Shown here: piece after piece, positions 8,169 through 18,191 of the stretch
Layout: each line of letters opens with the position of its first letter
Numbering within the stretch: the stretch's first letter is position 1
Assembly (NCBI RefSeq): GCF_902506535.1
Contig: NZ_LR733827.1
Location: forward strand, 1,084,805-1,148,804
Reading direction: 5' to 3'
From: Pseudomonas sp. 8Z
GTDB lineage: Bacteria > Pseudomonadota > Gammaproteobacteria > Pseudomonadales > Pseudomonadaceae
Length of the DNA stretch: 64,000 nucleotides
Made by a program: the position numbers and the translations under genes
Notes under the pieces: generated by a model
What the model saw: only the letters and a program-made list of their open reading frames with translations
The model's database searches: none
What the model was told of the DNA's origin: nothing

Positions 8169-10055
8169 ATGTTGTCTGCCGTCGTGCGCTACAAGCAATT
8201 GCTGTCCAACGCCCTCGCCCGCTACTTCCCCCGTACCACCGCCTACCTGCGTGCCGAGCGTGAAGCCGCGCAGCCGCGCCAACCCGCGCGCAAGCAGGCC
8301 CGCAAGAAGTCCACCAGCGGCAAGAAAAGTACCGCCAGCAAGTCGGCCAAGAGCAAACCCGACCCTGTCGGCATCTACCCTGCCACCCGGCTGAAGATCG
8401 CAGATGCCCAGGTGCAAGCCATGCGCGAACGTGTGGCCCAGGCGGTGAGCGCCGGGCTGATCGGCGCGCCGTCGGACGAACAATGGGCGATGATCCTGTG
8501 CCGTGCCCCGCTGGCACGCATCTTCGCCGGAGCAGGCTCGGGCAAGTCGAGCACATTGGTGCTACGCGTGGTGTTCCTGCTCTGCCACCTGGACGTCGAC
8601 CCACAGCGGCTGACGGTCATATCCTTCACCAACGCCTCCTGCCACGAGCTGCGCGAGCGCCTGCAGCGTCTGCTCGCGTTCTGGCAATACCCGCACGACG
8701 CCCGCCAATGCGTTCGCACCTTTCACGCCGCCATGGCCGCGCTGGCCAAGGAACGCTTGGGCAACCCGCGCTGGTTCGAGCAGCTCGACGAGCCCGCCGA
8801 GGAACCCGACAATCCATTGACCGGCGGGCGCCTGCGCCCGGCGCAACAACGCCTGCTCAAACAGGCCTATCAGAACGCCTATGCCGACGATGCGCGCTTT
8901 CGCGTTCTGACTCATCGCCTGCTCAAGCTGCCCGCCCCCGAGGAGCCACCACAGGGCAAGGCCAAGGCGCCGCTGGATGCCTGCAAACTACCCGGCGAAT
9001 TTACCGCCCTGCCGCTGTTCGAACTGCTGCATGGGCAGATCGATTTCGCCGAGAGCCTTGGCATCCACCTCGACAGGCTGGACGTTAAAACCCTCGATTG
9101 TGCTGCCCGCGAACGGGACTTCATCGAAGCCATGCAGCGCTTCCAGCAGCATTTCAGCGCCCTGCTGCACAGCCAGGGGCTGATCCGCTTCAACGGCGCC
9201 TTCGCGCAACTGAGCGAACACCTGCAAAACCCCAACGACGCCAAACCCGGCCCCGCCCTGCTCGCCCTGAGCCACCTGCTGATCGATGAATTTCAGGACA
9301 TCTCGCCACAAATCGTGCGCTGGCTGCAGGCCGTGCACCGCCGCCTGCACGCTGTCGGCGAGCGCATCAGCCTGATGGCCATTGGCGATGACTGGCAGTC
9401 GATTTACGGCTGGCGCGGCAGCTCGCCGGAGCTGTTCATCGACTTCGAGCGGCACTTCCCCTGTCGCGGTCGCGGCAAAAGCACCACCCTGCAACTGACC
9501 ACCAACTACCGCAGCATCGAGCCGGTGATACGCGATGGCGAGAAAGTGCTGGCCGACGTCCACAGCAAGCAGGCCAAGACCTGCACCGCCGCCAAGGCGA
9601 TGCAACCAGGCGATCATGGGGTAAAGCTGATCCAGCGCTTCGACCTGGCCAGCGGCCTGCCGCGCCTACTCGACGAAATCCGCGCACAATGCGCTCACGT
9701 CGCCAACCGCCCCGGCGCCGATCGAACCGCCGTATTGCTGCTCAGCCGCCGCAATGAGCCGTTGCAACAAGTACGCACCCAGCTCGACAAGCAGTTGCCG
9801 GTCAAAGCCCTGACCATCCACCGCGCCAAAGGCCTGCAAGCCGAAGTGGCGATCATCCTCGACGACTGCCTGCCAGCGGACAAACACCCGCTACGCAACG
9901 CACTCTACGCCCAATGCGGCTTCTTCGCCGGTAGCTACGACCAGGCCATGCAGGACGAAACACGGCGCCTGGCCTACGTGGCCATCACCCGTGGCGTCAG
10001 CCGAGTGTTGTGGTATACGCGCAAGGCTCAAGGCGCCACGCAGTGCTTGGCCTAG
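8169..10055 (+). CDS. UvrD/Rep-like superfamily 1 ATP-dependent DNA helicase
   Basis: A 628-residue helicase with the SF1 motifs in order: GAGSGKSS (121-128, motif I), LIDEFQDIS (II), DWQSIYGWRGSS (III), NYRS (IV), TIHRAKGLQAEV (V) and LAYVAITRG (VI). It is shorter than UvrD (~720). Residues 35-65 form a Lys/Ala/Ser-rich basic linker, not typical of UvrD or Rep, that could bind DNA. Motif V reads HRAKGLQ where UvrD has HSAKGLE. Likely a DNA repair or replication-restart helicase; the exact role is unclear. No LexA box was found upstream. Monocistronic, divergent from the EamA gene. Confidence 0.88.
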   Translation: MLSAVVRYKQLLSNALARYFPRTTAYLRAEREAAQPRQPARKQARKKSTSGKKSTASKSAKSKPDPVGIYPATRLKIADAQVQAMRERVAQAVSAGLIGAPSDEQWAMILCRAPLARIFAGAGSGKSSTLVLRVVFLLCHLDVDPQRLTVISFTNASCHELRERLQRLLAFWQYPHDARQCVRTFHAAMAALAKERLGNPRWFEQLDEPAEEPDNPLTGGRLRPAQQRLLKQAYQNAYADDARFRVLTHRLLKLPAPEEPPQGKAKAPLDACKLPGEFTALPLFELLHGQIDFAESLGIHLDRLDVKTLDCAARERDFIEAMQRFQQHFSALLHSQGLIRFNGAFAQLSEHLQNPNDAKPGPALLALSHLLIDEFQDISPQIVRWLQAVHRRLHAVGERISLMAIGDDWQSIYGWRGSSPELFIDFERHFPCRGRGKSTTLQLTTNYRSIEPVIRDGEKVLADVHSKQAKTCTAAKAMQPGDHGVKLIQRFDLASGLPRLLDEIRAQCAHVANRPGADRTAVLLLSRRNEPLQQVRTQLDKQLPVKALTIHRAKGLQAEVAIILDDCLPADKHPLRNALYAQCGFFAGSYDQAMQDETRRLAYVAITRGVSRVLWYTRKAQGATQCLA

Positions 10056-10315
10056 CGCCAAGCATCTGCTACGCCTACTGCCAGAGGAGAACATCGCCCC
10101 AGCCCTGATGGTGGCGCACTCACTTGCGGCATCCGCCCAACTACCTCCGCTCACAGCGCATCGCCGCCTTCAGTGCCTTCTTGTAGGCTCACTGCAGGAC
10201 TGACGCTCTCGCACGACGTGCAATGCACTAATGCACTGTTGCCCCGCCATTGAATTCTCCACGGTCAACCACCACCCTGTCCTTGCGCCTAGAGCCCCTT
10301 TCATCGAGAGCCTGC

Positions 10316-11503
10316 ATGACCAGCCAGACCTCCTCGCCCAGCCGCGAGTCCTCATCCTTGCCGCAAACACTGGTGCTGCTATTCGCCCTGTGCTGCGGCG
10401 CCATCGTCGCCAATCTCTACTACGCACAACCGATTATCGAACTGATCGCCCCCGATATCGGCCTCAATGCCGAACGCGCCAGCCTGATCGTCTCGCTGAC
10501 GCAGATCGGCTACGCCATTGGCCTGCTATTTCTGGTGCCACTGGCCGACCTGCTGGAAAGCCGTCGGCTGATGCTGCTCACCACCGCTGCCGCCTTGCTT
10601 TGCCTACTGGCTGCGGCATTCGCCACCCAGCCCAGTCTGTTCCTTGGTCTGGCGCTGCTGATCGGCCTCAGCTCGGTGTCGGTGCAGATGTTGATACCCC
10701 TGGCAGCCAATCTGGCGCCGGAGGCCAGCCGGGGCCGCGTGGTGGGCAATATCATGAGCGGCCTGCTGCTGGGCATCCTGCTGGCACGACCGCTCGCCAG
10801 CCTGGTCGCTGGCGAGTTCGGCTGGCGTGCGGTGTACCTGATGGCCGCAGCTCTGATGCTGCTGATCAGCCTGGTGATAGCCACCACCATTCCTCGTCAC
10901 GCCCCCGAACACCGCGCCAGTTACGGACAGTTGCTGGGGTCGCTTGTGCACCTGCTGCGCCGCTATCCAACACTGCGCCGCCGTGCACTGTACCAAGGGC
11001 TGATGTTCGCCAGTTTCAGCCTGTTCTGGACTGCCGCCCCCCTGGAGCTAGCCCGTCATCTGAGGCTGAGCCAGCATGACATCGCCCTGTTCGCCCTGGC
11101 AGGCGCCATCGGTGCGGTGGCAGCGCCCATCGCTGGGCGCCTGGCCGATGCAGGGCATACCACGCGAGCCAGCCTGGTAGCGCTGATTCTGGCGCCACTG
11201 GCTTTTGCTCCCAACCTATTGAGCGCCGGATTAGGCTGGCTCGGCCTGATCGCCACCGCCATCGTGCTGGATTTCGCCGTGCAGATGAGTATGGTGCTGG
11301 GCCAGCGCACCATTTACGCGCTGGAGCCACAAAGCCGCGCACGCCTGAACGCGCTGTACATGACCAGCATCTTCATCGGCGGCGCCATCGGCTCAGCCCT
11401 GGCCAGCCCGATCTACGAAAGCTTCGGCTGGTCAGGCACCGCAATGTTGGGCATAGCCACCCCGCTACTGGCATTGCTGATTTTTATCGGCAAGGAGCGA
11501 TGA
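10316..11503 (+). CDS. MFS transporter (efflux type)
   Basis: A 395-residue protein with about 12 hydrophobic segments, opening with LVLLFALCCGAIVANLYYAQPI and including PLADLLESRR, the loop between helices 2 and 3 that marks the major facilitator superfamily. ANLYYAQP is characteristic of drug/sugar efflux MFS proteins. The start at 10316 (MTSQTSSPS) avoids the Arg/Ser-rich extension that an in-frame ATG at 10250 would add. Transported substrate unknown. No regulator gene is adjacent. Confidence 0.85.
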   Translation: MTSQTSSPSRESSSLPQTLVLLFALCCGAIVANLYYAQPIIELIAPDIGLNAERASLIVSLTQIGYAIGLLFLVPLADLLESRRLMLLTTAAALLCLLAAAFATQPSLFLGLALLIGLSSVSVQMLIPLAANLAPEASRGRVVGNIMSGLLLGILLARPLASLVAGEFGWRAVYLMAAALMLLISLVIATTIPRHAPEHRASYGQLLGSLVHLLRRYPTLRRRALYQGLMFASFSLFWTAAPLELARHLRLSQHDIALFALAGAIGAVAAPIAGRLADAGHTTRASLVALILAPLAFAPNLLSAGLGWLGLIATAIVLDFAVQMSMVLGQRTIYALEPQSRARLNALYMTSIFIGGAIGSALASPIYESFGWSGTAMLGIATPLLALLIFIGKER

Positions 11504-11578
11504 GGCCAGCCCAGGTCGCAACGACAAAAAACAGCCATCGGTGGCCTACCCCTCATAGCCCTGTGTTTCAACGCTGTT

Positions 11579-11598
11579 GGGGATGTGTGTAGATTAGG
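11579..11598 (+). repeat. 20-bp direct repeat, left copy
   Basis: GGGGATGTGTGTAGATTAGG, identical to 13065-13084. The two copies flank the diguanylate cyclase gene and its terminators. Confidence 0.8.
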
Positions 11599-11694
11599 AC
11601 GCAGCCGCGTTGCACAACAAAGCATCCACGCCTTGGCGCGTGTAAGCCTCTGATCATCAGGCTTTCACTTCACGGCTTACAGCAAGGAGCTGCC

Positions 11695-12876
11695 ATGCAG
11701 TCGATCTACCAAGCACTGGAGCCTCTGCCTGACAATCACTACGCAGATCAGTTACGCAAAGGTTTCCCTAGGCTGCGCTTCGCCGCATTAACTGAAAAGG
11801 AATATCTCAGCTACCTACACTGGGTTCAGGGGCGCTATCAGCGCATCGCGGCCCTGCTAGCACTGGTTATCTGGGTAGCCTTTGCTCTGACGGATCAATC
11901 ACGGCTACAGCTCTGGCAGCGCTTCCCTGACTATGACCCGGAGCGTTGGGCTCTCTTGGTTGTGCGCGGATCGATCACTCTGGTACTGGCACTGCTGGTT
12001 TTGACGCTCTTTACGCCCAAGCACAGACGCTACAGCCAGACAGTCGTGATGGCAACGCAACTCAGTGTGGCACTCGGTAGCACTCTAGCCGTCTTGCTCT
12101 ATGAGCGTTTGAGCACACCCATATCCAATAGCGTTGTATTACTCAACGCAATCACATTGTTCTTCCCACTTGGTCTGTCCTGGCACAGGAGTATTGTCAC
12201 TGCACTAATCAGCGTGCCCTTGATATTACTGCCTGGCATTTTCTTACTGGAAAACCCAACCCCTCATTTGCGCCTGAGCCTCATGTACGTTCTGGCCCTA
12301 ATAGTCAGCGGCATAGGTGGCTATATTCGTGACCACCTGCAACGTGAGCAGTTTCTGCTGTTACGCCTACTGCAATGGCAGTCTGGCCACGATCCACTGA
12401 CGGGCCTGAGTAACCGGCGCAGCTTTGCCGCGCACATAGAGAAATCACTGTCGCTAAGTCGGCGTGAACAGCGCAACCTGGGCCTGCTCATATTGGACAT
12501 CGACCATTTCAAAGCCTACAACGATCATTATGGCCACCTAGCAGGTGATGAAGCACTACGCCAGATCGGGCAATTACTACAGAGCTTTGCTCGACGGCCT
12601 ATGGACATGGCTGTACGCCTGGGAGGAGAGGAGTTCGCATTACTGCTCTACGACCTGCCGCAAGAGCAGCTCGCACGCATAGCGGAACAAATTCGTCAGG
12701 CGCTGGCCAACCTGCACATACCACATGCTGCCTCAACAACCGCCGAGTACATGACAGCCAGTATCGGTGGATGCCTGGCGACCCCAGAAGAAAGCAGCAC
12801 AGAGTTCTACAACCGCACCGACCTACTACTTTACGAAGCCAAGTCAGTTGGCCGTAACCGTTCAACACTGGGTTGA
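11695..12876 (+). CDS. Membrane diguanylate cyclase (GGDEF)
   Basis: A 393-residue protein with an N-terminal membrane region (about residues 50-215, five or six hydrophobic segments) and a C-terminal GGDEF domain beginning DPLTGLSNRR. The active-site loop is GGEEF at 310-314, and RPMD at 301-304 is the RxxD inhibitory site, so the enzyme should make cyclic-di-GMP and be product-inhibited. AAGGAGCTGCC precedes the ATG. Composition is visibly less GC-rich than the neighbours, and it sits between two 20-bp direct repeats, which hints at later acquisition. No known sensory domain was recognised. Confidence 0.9.
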   Translation: MQSIYQALEPLPDNHYADQLRKGFPRLRFAALTEKEYLSYLHWVQGRYQRIAALLALVIWVAFALTDQSRLQLWQRFPDYDPERWALLVVRGSITLVLALLVLTLFTPKHRRYSQTVVMATQLSVALGSTLAVLLYERLSTPISNSVVLLNAITLFFPLGLSWHRSIVTALISVPLILLPGIFLLENPTPHLRLSLMYVLALIVSGIGGYIRDHLQREQFLLLRLLQWQSGHDPLTGLSNRRSFAAHIEKSLSLSRREQRNLGLLILDIDHFKAYNDHYGHLAGDEALRQIGQLLQSFARRPMDMAVRLGGEEFALLLYDLPQEQLARIAEQIRQALANLHIPHAASTTAEYMTASIGGCLATPEESSTEFYNRTDLLLYEAKSVGRNRSTLG

Positions 12877-12923
12877 TCGCCCCTGCGTCAAAGAGCAGGA
12901 ACAGACTATTTCGCTAACGATGT

Positions 12924-12950
12924 GCACTGCCCGTGATGGGCAGTGCAAAA
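12924..12950 (+). terminator. Hairpin downstream of the diguanylate cyclase gene
   Basis: GCACTGCCC / GGGCAGTGC stem with a short loop, followed by an A-rich run. First of two consecutive hairpins after the gene. Confidence 0.55.
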
Positions 12951-12965
12951 ATCGCAGACAACAAA

Positions 12966-12988
12966 AAACCCGCCTAAGCGGGTTTCTT
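12966..12988 (+). terminator. Rho-independent terminator after the diguanylate cyclase gene
   Basis: AACCCGCCTAAGCGGGTT hairpin followed by TCTT and preceded by an A run. Classic intrinsic terminator. Confidence 0.8.
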
Positions 12989-13064
12989 CCCAACCATCCG
13001 ACATCCTGTCGGTAGCCATCTTGGCCTGGTCATCTTCCTTGAACCTCAGCGATCCGTCGCTGCA

Positions 13065-13084
13065 GGGGATGTGTGTAGATTAGG
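13065..13084 (+). repeat. 20-bp direct repeat, right copy
   Basis: Exact copy of 11579-11598; see that entry. Confidence 0.8.
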
Positions 13085-13153
13085 GATCTGACCGGGATGG
13101 CAACAGTGGCGCTTGCCGTCATGCCATGTAAGACATTCGCTATAGCCACCTCA

Positions 13154-13687
13154 TCAACGTCCGACCATACGCGCCAGCACATCTTCCCCACCCAGCCGGC
13201 GATGGGCGAACGCCATCACCACATGACCGATGATCATTGCCAGCAGCATCCACCCCAGGTTGCCATGCAGCAGATTGGCCGGCTCGATCATCCAACTGAT
13301 CTTGCCATCGCTGAACCCCGGCATGAGGGTAACGCCAAACGCCACGAACTCACGCCCCGAGCCGTACTGACGCAGTAGCGCAACGAAGGGAATGACGAAC
13401 ATCAGCGCGTAAAGAGCAAGATGGCCGAGCTTTGCCATCAGGCTGACTGCAACAGGACGACGACTGAGACTGGCCACAGCCCAAACCAAGCGAGCCGACA
13501 CCAATATCATCAACAGCAACCCCATGGGCTTGTGCGTACTCCAGGCAAACTTATCCAGCCCACTACCTTCCAGGGCCGTATGGGCGATCACGGTAATGAA
13601 CTGCCAAGCCAATAGCAGCGCCATGCTCCAGTGCAGCAGACGCGTAACCAGACCATAACGGCTTTTAGAATCGTGAATGTTAGACAT
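13154..13687 (-). CDS. Cytochrome b561
   Basis: A 177-residue four-helix inner-membrane di-haem protein. It opens RYGLVTRLLHWSMALLL, the b561 signature, and later has STHKPMG, KLGHLALYALM and LLHGNLGWMLL, which supply the histidine haem ligands. It transfers electrons from quinol to acceptors; some bacterial members act as superoxide:quinone oxidoreductases. The ATG at 13687 (MSNIHDSKSRYG) has AAAGGGA upstream and is preferred to the 34-codon longer frame. Stands alone, downstream of opgH on the same strand. Confidence 0.9.
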   Translation of the reverse strand: MSNIHDSKSRYGLVTRLLHWSMALLLAWQFITVIAHTALEGSGLDKFAWSTHKPMGLLLMILVSARLVWAVASLSRRPVAVSLMAKLGHLALYALMFVIPFVALLRQYGSGREFVAFGVTLMPGFSDGKISWMIEPANLLHGNLGWMLLAMIIGHVVMAFAHRRLGGEDVLARMVGR

Positions 13688-13827
13688 GATGAATCCCTTT
13701 GCTAGCAGCGTTCGATCCATGAGCAGCACGAGTGGGCGATCAAACACATGCTCTGCGCTACTGGCCCGCACCTGCGTATGGTGGCTCAAGTCAGGTTAGC
13801 CGCTTCTCTACAAGACATCGCAGCGAC

Positions 13828-13846
13828 GCCCCTGCCATGCAGGGGC
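13828..13846 (-). terminator. Possible hairpin downstream of opgH
   Basis: GCCCCTGC / GCAGGGGC stem just after the opgH stop. There is no clear T run, so termination is uncertain. Confidence 0.35.
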
Positions 13847-13857
13847 TCGCCGAACCA

Positions 13858-16404
13858 TCAGTTGTCGCGCAGCGCCTCACGGGCATCGCGCCAAGCGCGA
13901 TATTGCGGCTCCTGCCAAACACGGGCATGCAGGCGAGCCATGCCATCGGGGTCGTTGAGCAGACGCCAGCGCGTCGCCTCGACACGGCCATCGGGACCTG
14001 CGGCGAGGATTTCCTCGATGCGCTCATCACGCAGCGCCTCTGCAGCAGGCACGACCTTGGCGTGACGCGCACGTGCCATGGCGCAAACCAAAGCGTTGTA
14101 GAGCGGGTCAACCACCGCGCGCACGAAGCCTTTGCGCAGCGCACGAGCACTGTTGAGTTGCTCGTATTCAGCCGTATTGCTCAGCTCACGCGGGACCTCG
14201 TGTTCCTCCGGGATCAGGAACAGCTTGCCCCGTTTAGCCGCCAGGCCTGGTGCAGTGCGACTGGTCAACACCGATACCACCGGCGAGAGGATCAACGACA
14301 CGACAATAGGCGCCAACCACCACAGGAAGTCCGGGTTGAGCCAACCCACCAGCGCGGTCCAGCCGATACCCAGCAAAACCTGCGTACCATGGCGGCGCAA
14401 GGCCTCGCTCCAGGGGGTGGAGTCATCCACGCGCTGCGGTGAATTCCACTGCACCGACCAGCCAAGGAAGGCGGCGGTGACGAACAGGCTATGGAACAAC
14501 ATACGCACCGGTGCCAGCAACACAGAGCAAGACGCTTCCAAGAGCATCGACAGCAGCACGCGCACACGCCCGCCGTATTCTTCGGCGCCCTGAATCCAGA
14601 TCAGCAGCACGCTGAGCAGCTTGGGCAGGAACAGCAGCGTCATGGTCGCCGAGAACAATGCCACAGCCTCCTGAGGCTGCCAGCGCGGCCATAATGGATA
14701 GAGCTGGTTGGGCTGCAGGAAATACTCCGGCACCATCAGCGTATGAATCGCCAGCAGGCAGGTCGACAGGACCAGAAACAGCAGCCACAGCGGTGCCGAC
14801 AGATAGGACATGACCCCAGTGAGGAACACCACACGGTGCACCGCGTGCATGCCACGAACCAAGAACAGGCGGAAGTTCATCAGGTTACCCTGACACCAAC
14901 GACGGTCGCGTTTGAGTTCATCGAGCAAGTTAGGCGGCAACTCTTCGTAGCTGCCCGGCAGGTCATAGGCGATCCACACGCCCCAACCAGCGCGCCGCAT
15001 CAGTGCGGCCTCAACGAAGTCGTGAGACAGAATCGCCCCAGATAACGACCCCGTACCTGGCAACGGTGCGAGGGCACAGTGTTCGATGAAGGGTTTAACC
15101 CGAATGATCGCGTTATGCCCCCAGTAGTGGGATTCACCGAGCTGCCAGAAGTTAAGGCCAGCGGTGAAGAGCGGGCCATAGACACGCGTGGCGAACTGCT
15201 GCAGGCGTGCATAGAGCGTGTCCATACCCGAGGCCTTCGGCGCGGTCTGAATGATGCCAGCACCAGGGTTGGCCTCCATCAGGCGCACCAGGCGAGTCAG
15301 GCATTCGCCACTCATCACGCTGTCAGCATCGAGCACCACCATATAACGGTAGTTGCTGCCCCAACGACGGCAGAAATCGTCGATGTTGCCGCTCTTGCGC
15401 TTCACCCGGCGCCGACGGCGACGGTAGAAGATGTGGCCGAAGCCCTCCACCTCGCGGCATAGCTCCATCCAGGCCTGTTGCTCGGCCACGCAAATATCCG
15501 GGTCGTTGCTATCACTGAGCACGAAGAAATCGAAATGCTCCAACTGCCCCGTGGCCTTGAGCGACTCAAAGGTCGCGCGCAGACCGGCAAATACGCGCGG
15601 CACATGCTCGTTGGCGATCGGCATGACCAACGCGGTACGCGCCTTGGGCGAAATCGGCTCATCGCCGCAGGAGGTGGCGGAGATGCTGTAGCGGTCGCGC
15701 CCCTTGAGCAATTGGAAAAAGCCCATCAGCGCCGTCCAGAAGCCCATCGACACCCAGCAGAACAGCAGCGCGAACAACGCCAGGATGCTGGTCTGAATCA
15801 CATACGGCAGAATCTGCCGCGCCGACTCCAGCCAAGGCTGCTCGAATACCAGCCCCAGATCGACCAGCGACCAGCCCTGATAAGGCAACACTGACTTCAT
15901 GTACCAGGTAGCAACCACCGTCTGGACGATCATCAGCACCATCAACGCAGCACGACGCACCGACGCCACATGACGCCAGTGCTCTTCGCTGAAATCCTCG
16001 GCCTCGCGCGTGCGCGGTCGCGGGTTAGCCTTGCGCTTCTTCAAGCGCCACCAGCCGAGTTCGAGGATATTGGTCTGCCAAGGCTCCGGCACCATACGCG
16101 TGCGCTCGATCGGAGGCGTCGACTCAATGGTCGGTCGCCCCTGATGATCCGGCACGATCTGGCAGCCACGCTCGACCGCATCGGGCCAAGCCATGGACAG
16201 GCGCACGGGCACAGACTCAAGCAGCTCACGGGTTTCCTCGACCACCTCTTGAGCGGCGAGCTCCGGGGGTTGCAAGGCGTGATGCAGCTCAGCCAGATCG
16301 CCGCCCTCCTCCAGGCGGCGTTCTACTTCCTGTTGCTGAGTCTGATCCAGAGGCAATTCGTCCAGGTAGTCCTGGATGAGCGTAGTGTCGGGCGACTTAT
16401 TCAT
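13858..16404 (-). CDS. opgH: Glucans biosynthesis glucosyltransferase OpgH
   Basis: An 848-residue inner-membrane GT2 glycosyltransferase that polymerises the linear beta-1,2-glucan backbone of osmoregulated periplasmic glucans from UDP-glucose. The cytoplasmic N-terminus is followed by membrane helices, then the catalytic domain (VVLDADSVMSG supplying the DxD, and RDRRWCQGNL as the QxxRW-type motif), then several C-terminal helices and a basic tail. Length matches the Pseudomonas/E. coli family. It overlaps opgG by eight bases and is translated from the same operon. OpgH should feed nascent glucan to periplasmic OpgG. Confidence 0.96.
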   Translation of the reverse strand: MNKSPDTTLIQDYLDELPLDQTQQQEVERRLEEGGDLAELHHALQPPELAAQEVVEETRELLESVPVRLSMAWPDAVERGCQIVPDHQGRPTIESTPPIERTRMVPEPWQTNILELGWWRLKKRKANPRPRTREAEDFSEEHWRHVASVRRAALMVLMIVQTVVATWYMKSVLPYQGWSLVDLGLVFEQPWLESARQILPYVIQTSILALFALLFCWVSMGFWTALMGFFQLLKGRDRYSISATSCGDEPISPKARTALVMPIANEHVPRVFAGLRATFESLKATGQLEHFDFFVLSDSNDPDICVAEQQAWMELCREVEGFGHIFYRRRRRRVKRKSGNIDDFCRRWGSNYRYMVVLDADSVMSGECLTRLVRLMEANPGAGIIQTAPKASGMDTLYARLQQFATRVYGPLFTAGLNFWQLGESHYWGHNAIIRVKPFIEHCALAPLPGTGSLSGAILSHDFVEAALMRRAGWGVWIAYDLPGSYEELPPNLLDELKRDRRWCQGNLMNFRLFLVRGMHAVHRVVFLTGVMSYLSAPLWLLFLVLSTCLLAIHTLMVPEYFLQPNQLYPLWPRWQPQEAVALFSATMTLLFLPKLLSVLLIWIQGAEEYGGRVRVLLSMLLEASCSVLLAPVRMLFHSLFVTAAFLGWSVQWNSPQRVDDSTPWSEALRRHGTQVLLGIGWTALVGWLNPDFLWWLAPIVVSLILSPVVSVLTSRTAPGLAAKRGKLFLIPEEHEVPRELSNTAEYEQLNSARALRKGFVRAVVDPLYNALVCAMARARHAKVVPAAEALRDERIEEILAAGPDGRVEATRWRLLNDPDGMARLHARVWQEPQYRAWRDAREALRDN

Positions 16405-17956
16405 GGGCAGGCAGCTGATAGCTCCAGGTTTCCGACAGGGGCTTGCCGTCCTCGGTCAGGGCGGCACGCATTTCCACCGGTTGCGCAGGATCCTTGACCA
16501 TGATCCGCAGAGTCAGACGCCAGCCTTTGCTCACCGGGTTATAACGCAGGTTCTGCTCCACGATATCGGCATTGGCGTCGACGCTGATCTGCGGCTCGAT
16601 TGGCGCATCAGGCGCGCGTTCGGCCAGAACCGGGCCAGCAAAGTCGACGACCAGTGCCGTGCTGCCATCAGGCTGGCGAATCAGATTGGCCTGCTTCACG
16701 TCCCCTTCGGACAGACGCGTTTGAGTGACCATGGCCAACTGCGGATCGTGCAATTTGGCGTCATCACGACTGAAGTGTAGGCGGTAATGAACGTCCAGGG
16801 CCTCGCCGGGAGCAGGTTGCTTCTCCGGGCGCCACAGGGCGACGATATTGTCGTTGGTTTCATCCGGCGTGGGGATTTCCACCAGTTCGACATGGCCTGG
16901 GCCCCAGTCGCCGACAGTCTCCACCCAACCGCTCGGACGCAGCTCGTAACGGTCGTCCAGATCCTGGTACTGGGCGAAGTCACGGCCACGCTGCATCAGA
17001 CCAAAACCACGCGGGTTTTCGATGCTGTAGCTGCTGACGTTGAGGCGCTTGGGATTGTTCAGCGGACGCCACAACCACTCGCCGTTACCGGCGGCGATGG
17101 CCAGACCGTCGGAGTCATGCAGCTCCGGGCGGTAGTTGTGTCGCGGCCAGGGCTGGTTGGCGCCGAACAGGTACATGCTGGTCAGCGGAGCGATACCGAG
17201 TTTGCCCACTGGATCACGCAGATAAACCTTGGCTTGCACGTCGAGCACGCTGTCGCGGCCCGGATCGATTTCCAGACGGTAGGCACCAGTGGCACGCGGC
17301 GAATCCAGCAGTGCGTAGAACAGCAAGGTGCCGCGATCAGACTGCGGCTTCTCGATCCAGAACTCGGTGAAGCGCGGGAATTCTTCGCCGGACGGCAGTG
17401 CGGTGTCGATCGCCAGACCGCGCGCGGACAGGCCATAAACCTGACCCTTGCCGACAATACGGAAGTAACTGGCGCCTAGCACGCTCATCACTTCGTCCTG
17501 TTTGTTTGGATCGTTCAGCGGGTGAACGATCTTGAAGCCGGCAAAGCCCAGATCTTTGAGATCCTCGGGGTTGAGCTTAACGTCGGCGAAATCGAACATT
17601 TCCGGCGAGTACTTGATTTCATGAGTGCCGGTGGCGGTCACTTCATTGAGTTTCACCGGCACATCGAAATGCATGCCTTGATGGAAGAAATACAGTTGGA
17701 AGGGTGTTTTGCCATCACGCCAGTAGGCGTGATCTTCCCGAAAGCGAACTTTTTGATAATCAGCAAAAGGCAGTTCACGCAACGCAGTGGGCAAGCGGCT
17801 CTGCGGAGCGCTGTAACTCTCGGAAGCAAGGGCCTTGGCCTTGACGGCGACATCATCCAGATCGAACGCCCAAACTTGGGCAGCGAACAACATGGGCAAG
17901 GTACACAGCATCAACCGGCCGGTCTTGCCCAGACGGGTTCCAGAACGACGACTCAT
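16397..17956 (-). CDS. opgG: Periplasmic glucans biosynthesis protein OpgG
   Basis: A 519-residue periplasmic protein required for osmoregulated periplasmic glucan formation, thought to shape or branch the glucan released by OpgH. It has a basic N-region and hydrophobic core, with signal cleavage expected after QVWA (about residue 30). Mature family features include FREDHAYWRDG and FFHQGMHFDVPV. GGAGG lies ten bases before the ATG. First gene of the opgGH operon, starting 235 bases after the GH3 beta-glucosidase gene on the same strand. Confidence 0.96.
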   Translation of the reverse strand: MSRRSGTRLGKTGRLMLCTLPMLFAAQVWAFDLDDVAVKAKALASESYSAPQSRLPTALRELPFADYQKVRFREDHAYWRDGKTPFQLYFFHQGMHFDVPVKLNEVTATGTHEIKYSPEMFDFADVKLNPEDLKDLGFAGFKIVHPLNDPNKQDEVMSVLGASYFRIVGKGQVYGLSARGLAIDTALPSGEEFPRFTEFWIEKPQSDRGTLLFYALLDSPRATGAYRLEIDPGRDSVLDVQAKVYLRDPVGKLGIAPLTSMYLFGANQPWPRHNYRPELHDSDGLAIAAGNGEWLWRPLNNPKRLNVSSYSIENPRGFGLMQRGRDFAQYQDLDDRYELRPSGWVETVGDWGPGHVELVEIPTPDETNDNIVALWRPEKQPAPGEALDVHYRLHFSRDDAKLHDPQLAMVTQTRLSEGDVKQANLIRQPDGSTALVVDFAGPVLAERAPDAPIEPQISVDANADIVEQNLRYNPVSKGWRLTLRIMVKDPAQPVEMRAALTEDGKPLSETWSYQLPAHE

Positions 17957-18191
17957 TGACTAACAGCCTCCAAGGCATACGGATTGGCGCACAGCGGACG
18001 CCCTACGGGTCGCCGCTGCACGGGAATCAAAAAATGGACGAAAAAGATGCAAGAAAGCGCTCGTAACACGTCAGGCATCGAGGTGATGGCGACTGGCTGC
18101 ATGCACGTATTTTTTGCGCATTATTACCGGATCGCGTTGCCCGGCACAGGGGCTCACACAGGTATATTTTCGCCTCCTTGGGCCGCCCCTC

